Shown here in pieces: positions 6,936-9,435 of a stretch of 9,435 nt of DNA. A program made the translations under genes and the position numbers. Origin of the DNA: Flavobacteriales bacterium (GTDB lineage: Bacteria > Bacteroidota > Bacteroidia > Flavobacteriales_D > Crocinitomicaceae); NCBI GenBank assembly GCA_018665005.1, contig JABJEE010000223.1, forward strand, positions 1 through 9,435, read 5' to 3'. Numbering within the stretch: the stretch's first letter is position 1; each line of letters opens with the position of its first letter. The notes under the pieces were generated by a model. It did not search any database and had not been told where the DNA came from. It was given only the letters and a program-made list of their open reading frames with translations.

Positions 6936-8879
6936 ATGAAAATCGCACTACTCGGAAATCCAAATACAGGTAAAAGCTCAGTCTTCAACCTTCTCACCGG
7001 AATGCGTCAAAAAGTAGGGAATTTTCCAGGTGTCACAGTAGAAAAAAAAACAGGGGTGTTTTATGATGGTGATCAGTCCATTGAAATCATAGATTTTCCC
7101 GGAACATACAGCCTTAATCCAAGAAGCCTTGACGAAGAAGAGGTATCAAAAGTATTAAAGGACAAGAACAATACGGATTACCCAGATCTTATTATGGCCG
7201 TTGTTGATGCCTCCAGAATAGAAAACAACCTTTTCTTGTTTACCCAGCTCTATGACCTAGGTCTTCCAATGGTTTTGGTACTAAACATGTGGGATTTGGC
7301 CAAAAAACAAGGTGTTCAAATCGACTTGAAAAAATTGCAAGAGTACTTTCCTGACATTACGATTATTTCAACAAATGCCAGGGTTGGAATTGGGAAAGAA
7401 AGAATTGTTGAAACCATCAGTAATCATAAAAAAAGAGAAAATACACGATTCATTAAAAATGATGAAGAGCCTGATAAAACAAGTCCTAATTTCGAAAGAA
7501 AGCAAGTTGAGTATCGAAAAAATAAAATTCAGAAATTGGCACCTTCTTTTGTAAAAAAAGAAAATGTCAAAAAAACCAGTAAACTCGACCTCCTATTTGT
7601 TCACCCATTATGGGGATACCTGTTTTTCTTGATGGTTTTAATGGTGATTTTCCAATTTATATTTTCGTTTGCCAGCTATCCAATGGATTGGATTGAAAAC
7701 ACTTTTCTCTACTTATCACAGCTCGCATCTGATACACTCCCTACAGGAGTTATCAATAACCTCATCAGTCAAGGTATCATTCCTGGAATTGGTGGTGTCT
7801 TTATCTTCATACCACAAATTGCACTCCTGTTTTTCTTCATTGCCATTCTTGAAGAAACGGGATATTTGTCCAGGGTTGTTTTCATCATGGACCGAATCAT
7901 GCGACCTCTTGGTCTCAACGGAAAAAGTATTGTCCCCTTAATATCCAGTTTGGCTTGTGCCATTCCCGGTGTGATGTCTACGCGAACCATTTCCAATTGG
8001 AAAGAAAGGCTCATTACGATTTTGATTGCGCCTCTTATGAGCTGTAGCGCCCGCATTCCTGTATATACATTATTGATTGCCTTGGTTATCCCCGAAGGAT
8101 ATGTGATGGGATTTATTAATATTCAGGGATTGGTTTTGTTTGGGCTTTACCTTCTTGGAATTATTGGCGCTTTACTCACGGCCTTTGTTCTCAAGCTTCT
8201 CATTAAAAATAAATCCAAAGGGTTTCTATTGCTTGAATTACCAAACCTTAAAGCACCAGTATGGAGAAATGTTGGATTTACTGTTCTTGAAAAGATCAAA
8301 ATATTTGTTTTTGATGCAGGTAAAATAATACTTGCCATATCTGTTGTCTTATGGTTTATGGCGTCTTATGGCCCAGGCGACACCATTGAAAAATCTAGCC
8401 AAGAGTTAATGAAAAGTAATCGTTATCTAAAGTCATCCGATGACCAAAAGCAAAGCATGAAATCATCGGTAATGCTCGAACATTCGTATATAGGCAACCT
8501 AGGTAAATTTATTGAACCCGTAATTGAACCATTGGGTTATGACTGGAAAATGGGAATCTCATTAATTACCTCATTCGCTGCAAGAGAAGTTTTTGTGGGT
8601 TCTTTGAGCACGATATATGCCGTCCACGATGAAAGAGATGAAAAACAAAAACTAAGGGAAATCATGAAAAACGAAAAACGAAAAGATGGCACATCAACCT
8701 ACACTCTTGCATCTGGTATGTCATTAATGGTATTTTACGTTTTCGCCATGCAGTGCATGTCCACAGTGGCCGTTGTAAAAAGAGAAACCCGGTCATGGAA
8801 ATGGCCCATTATTCAAATTGCATTTATGGGTATAATGGCTTATGCTTTTGCCCTACTTACCTTTTTGATTTTATCCTAA
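6936..8879 (+). CDS. feoB: Ferrous iron permease FeoB
   Basis: This inner-membrane Fe(II) transporter has an N-terminal GTPase and 647 residues, shorter than the E. coli protein (773). G-protein motifs are G1 GNPNTGKSS (7-15), G2 around Thr34 in FPGVTVE, G3 DFPG (53-56), G4 NMWD (117-120) and G5 STNA (145-148). Residues 160-215 form a charged Lys/Glu-rich linker. The membrane region starts at about 223 (HPLWGYLFFLMVLMV). Conserved gate and metal-site segments are visible: SSLACAIPGVMSTRT with Cys341, LMSCSARIPVY with Cys370, SFAAREVFVGSLSTIYAV (546-563) and FAMQCMSTVAVVKRET with Cys607. A soluble insertion at about 480-515 separates late helices. feoA precedes it by 12 bases and a CxxC mini-protein follows by 19. 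All key residues are present, so it should be functional. Confidence 0.96.
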   Translation: MKIALLGNPNTGKSSVFNLLTGMRQKVGNFPGVTVEKKTGVFYDGDQSIEIIDFPGTYSLNPRSLDEEEVSKVLKDKNNTDYPDLIMAVVDASRIENNLFLFTQLYDLGLPMVLVLNMWDLAKKQGVQIDLKKLQEYFPDITIISTNARVGIGKERIVETISNHKKRENTRFIKNDEEPDKTSPNFERKQVEYRKNKIQKLAPSFVKKENVKKTSKLDLLFVHPLWGYLFFLMVLMVIFQFIFSFASYPMDWIENTFLYLSQLASDTLPTGVINNLISQGIIPGIGGVFIFIPQIALLFFFIAILEETGYLSRVVFIMDRIMRPLGLNGKSIVPLISSLACAIPGVMSTRTISNWKERLITILIAPLMSCSARIPVYTLLIALVIPEGYVMGFINIQGLVLFGLYLLGIIGALLTAFVLKLLIKNKSKGFLLLELPNLKAPVWRNVGFTVLEKIKIFVFDAGKIILAISVVLWFMASYGPGDTIEKSSQELMKSNRYLKSSDDQKQSMKSSVMLEHSYIGNLGKFIEPVIEPLGYDWKMGISLITSFAAREVFVGSLSTIYAVHDERDEKQKLREIMKNEKRKDGTSTYTLASGMSLMVFYVFAMQCMSTVAVVKRETRSWKWPIIQIAFMGIMAYAFALLTFLILS

Positions 8880-8898
8880 TATGAGCTAACTTTAATTC

Positions 8899-9036
8899 AT
8901 GTTGCAACAAATTGTCCTATTTCTTATTCTTTTTGTAGCCGTTTTTTATTTAACAAGACGCTCATACCTAAAGTATGTAAAGAACAAAAAATCATGTGAA
9001 AGCTGTGCCTTTCATTCAGATCCAAAAACAAGCTAA
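8899..9036 (+). CDS. FeoB-associated Cys-rich membrane mini-protein (45 residues)
   Basis: This short gene encodes one N-terminal membrane helix (QIVLFLILFVAVFYL, residues 4-18), a basic stretch (RRSYLKYVKNKK, 20-31) that should face the cytosol, and a C-terminal CESCAFH with Cys33 and Cys36 as a CxxC pair. Position (19 bases after feoB, same strand), size and layout fit the small Cys-containing membrane proteins found after feoB in many Bacteroidota and Firmicutes. They are thought to serve as FeoC-like accessories to the permease. The usual number of cysteines is higher, so only a minimal motif is kept. The start at 8899 is the only one that includes the helix. A near-consensus TAACTTTA lies at 8887-8894, but cotranscription with feoB is more likely. 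The function is inferred from context. Confidence 0.75.
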   Translation: MLQQIVLFLILFVAVFYLTRRSYLKYVKNKKSCESCAFHSDPKTS

Positions 9037-9120
9037 CCCTTGTACACCCTGTTTTTATTAGGCTTCACAATGGAAAAATAAAGATGTATCTTTAGCCCTA
9101 CGTTATATGTAATTATTAAA

Positions 9121-9435
9121 ATGAATTCAATAAAAAACTATATAAAATTCATATTTGTATTGATGTTTTTTTCAAGTTGTAATAACAAAGAACTAAAAAA
9201 AGATACAGATCAAAATCAAGAAACATTAATTGAGCAAAATTACTTAGACACTGTGCATGTTTTTGTAGGTTTTAAAGGGCGCGAAATCCCCGGCCTTTAT
9301 AAGTGGGATTTCAATGATTCTATACCTCATGGAAATGAAGTGAATTTTATTACCAATATGTTTAATGATTTAAATATTCAATATGAATTTATTGAAAATT
9401 ATAAAATTGAAGATGATATTGATTTTAGGTTAGGC
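9121..9435 (+). CDS. Putative lipoprotein of unknown function, 3' end cut by window
   Basis: The frame is open from ATG 9121 to the window edge (105 codons seen). The N-terminus is a lipoprotein signal: two Lys-containing residues' worth of charge (MNSIKNYIK), a hydrophobic core (FIFVLMFF, 10-17) and a lipobox FSSC with Cys20 as the likely lipidated residue. A polar linker NNKELKKDTDQNQE follows. The mature part is rich in Asn, Asp, Ile and Phe (VHVFVGFKGREIPGLYKW, then NMFNDLNIQYEFIENYKIE), and I recognise no family in it. It starts 84 bases after the FeoB-linked mini-gene. A weak -7-like TATCTTTA lies at 9087-9094, without a clear -33. The DNA looks even more AT-rich than its neighbours. 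It is probably an outer- or inner-membrane-anchored periplasmic or surface protein; the link to iron uptake is unproven. Confidence 0.75.
   Translation, partial: MNSIKNYIKFIFVLMFFSSCNNKELKKDTDQNQETLIEQNYLDTVHVFVGFKGREIPGLYKWDFNDSIPHGNEVNFITNMFNDLNIQYEFIENYKIEDDIDFRLG

Noticed and set aside
7769..8056. Minus-strand open frame of 95 codons opposite feoB
   Set aside because: The composition (Met/Arg/Ile-rich, many prolines) is what the complement of membrane-helix codons gives. It is fully contained in feoB and has no promoter or start context.
9037..9060. Possible terminator after the FeoB-linked mini-gene (T-run at 9052-9056)
   Set aside because: The T-run has no paired stem before it. The only symmetry is the six-base TGTACA at 9041-9046, which cannot form a useful hairpin.

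Overview
The window looks like chromosomal housekeeping DNA from a member of the Bacteroidota, most likely the Flavobacteriia. The reasons are the AT-rich composition (judged by eye), near-absence of Shine-Dalgarno sequences, candidate promoters of the TTG-N19-TAnnTTTG type, a DUF2911 protein, and a FeoA/FeoB/short Cys-rich membrane protein cluster of the Bacteroidota kind. No rRNA, tRNA, CRISPR array, insertion sequence or phage gene was seen.

Left part, minus strand (1-3786). A ferredoxin--NADP+ reductase of the thioredoxin-reductase-like type runs off the left edge (930 to 1). Upstream of it, and read in the same direction, is a three-gene run. It begins at 3786 with an exported DUF2911 protein, continues with an EamA/DMT permease that starts one codon after the DUF2911 stop, and ends with an AKR6-type aldo/keto reductase (stop at 1012). 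The run has a good Bacteroidota promoter at 3830-3859.

Right part, plus strand (3941-9435). A 117-residue helical orphan protein is followed by gpsA (glycerol-3-phosphate dehydrogenase) and, 10 bases later, a monofunctional aspartate kinase. Next is the ferrous iron uptake cluster: feoA, feoB and a 45-residue CxxC membrane protein (8899-9036), short enough to be missed easily. A lipoprotein gene of unknown function begins at 9121 and is cut by the right edge.

How the genes work together. The Feo cluster is the only obvious functional unit: FeoB is the Fe(II) permease, FeoA its cytosolic partner, and the small Cys protein a probable accessory. A 14-base perfect palindrome sits directly upstream of the feoA -7 element and is a candidate operator. 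gpsA feeds phospholipid synthesis and the aspartate kinase feeds Lys/Thr/Met synthesis; they share a transcript by spacing but no pathway. I see no clearly new defence or mobile system. The items most worth a second look are the small FeoB-linked gene, the feoA palindrome, -7 elements placed almost on the start codons of gpsA and feoA, and the orphan 117-residue protein.
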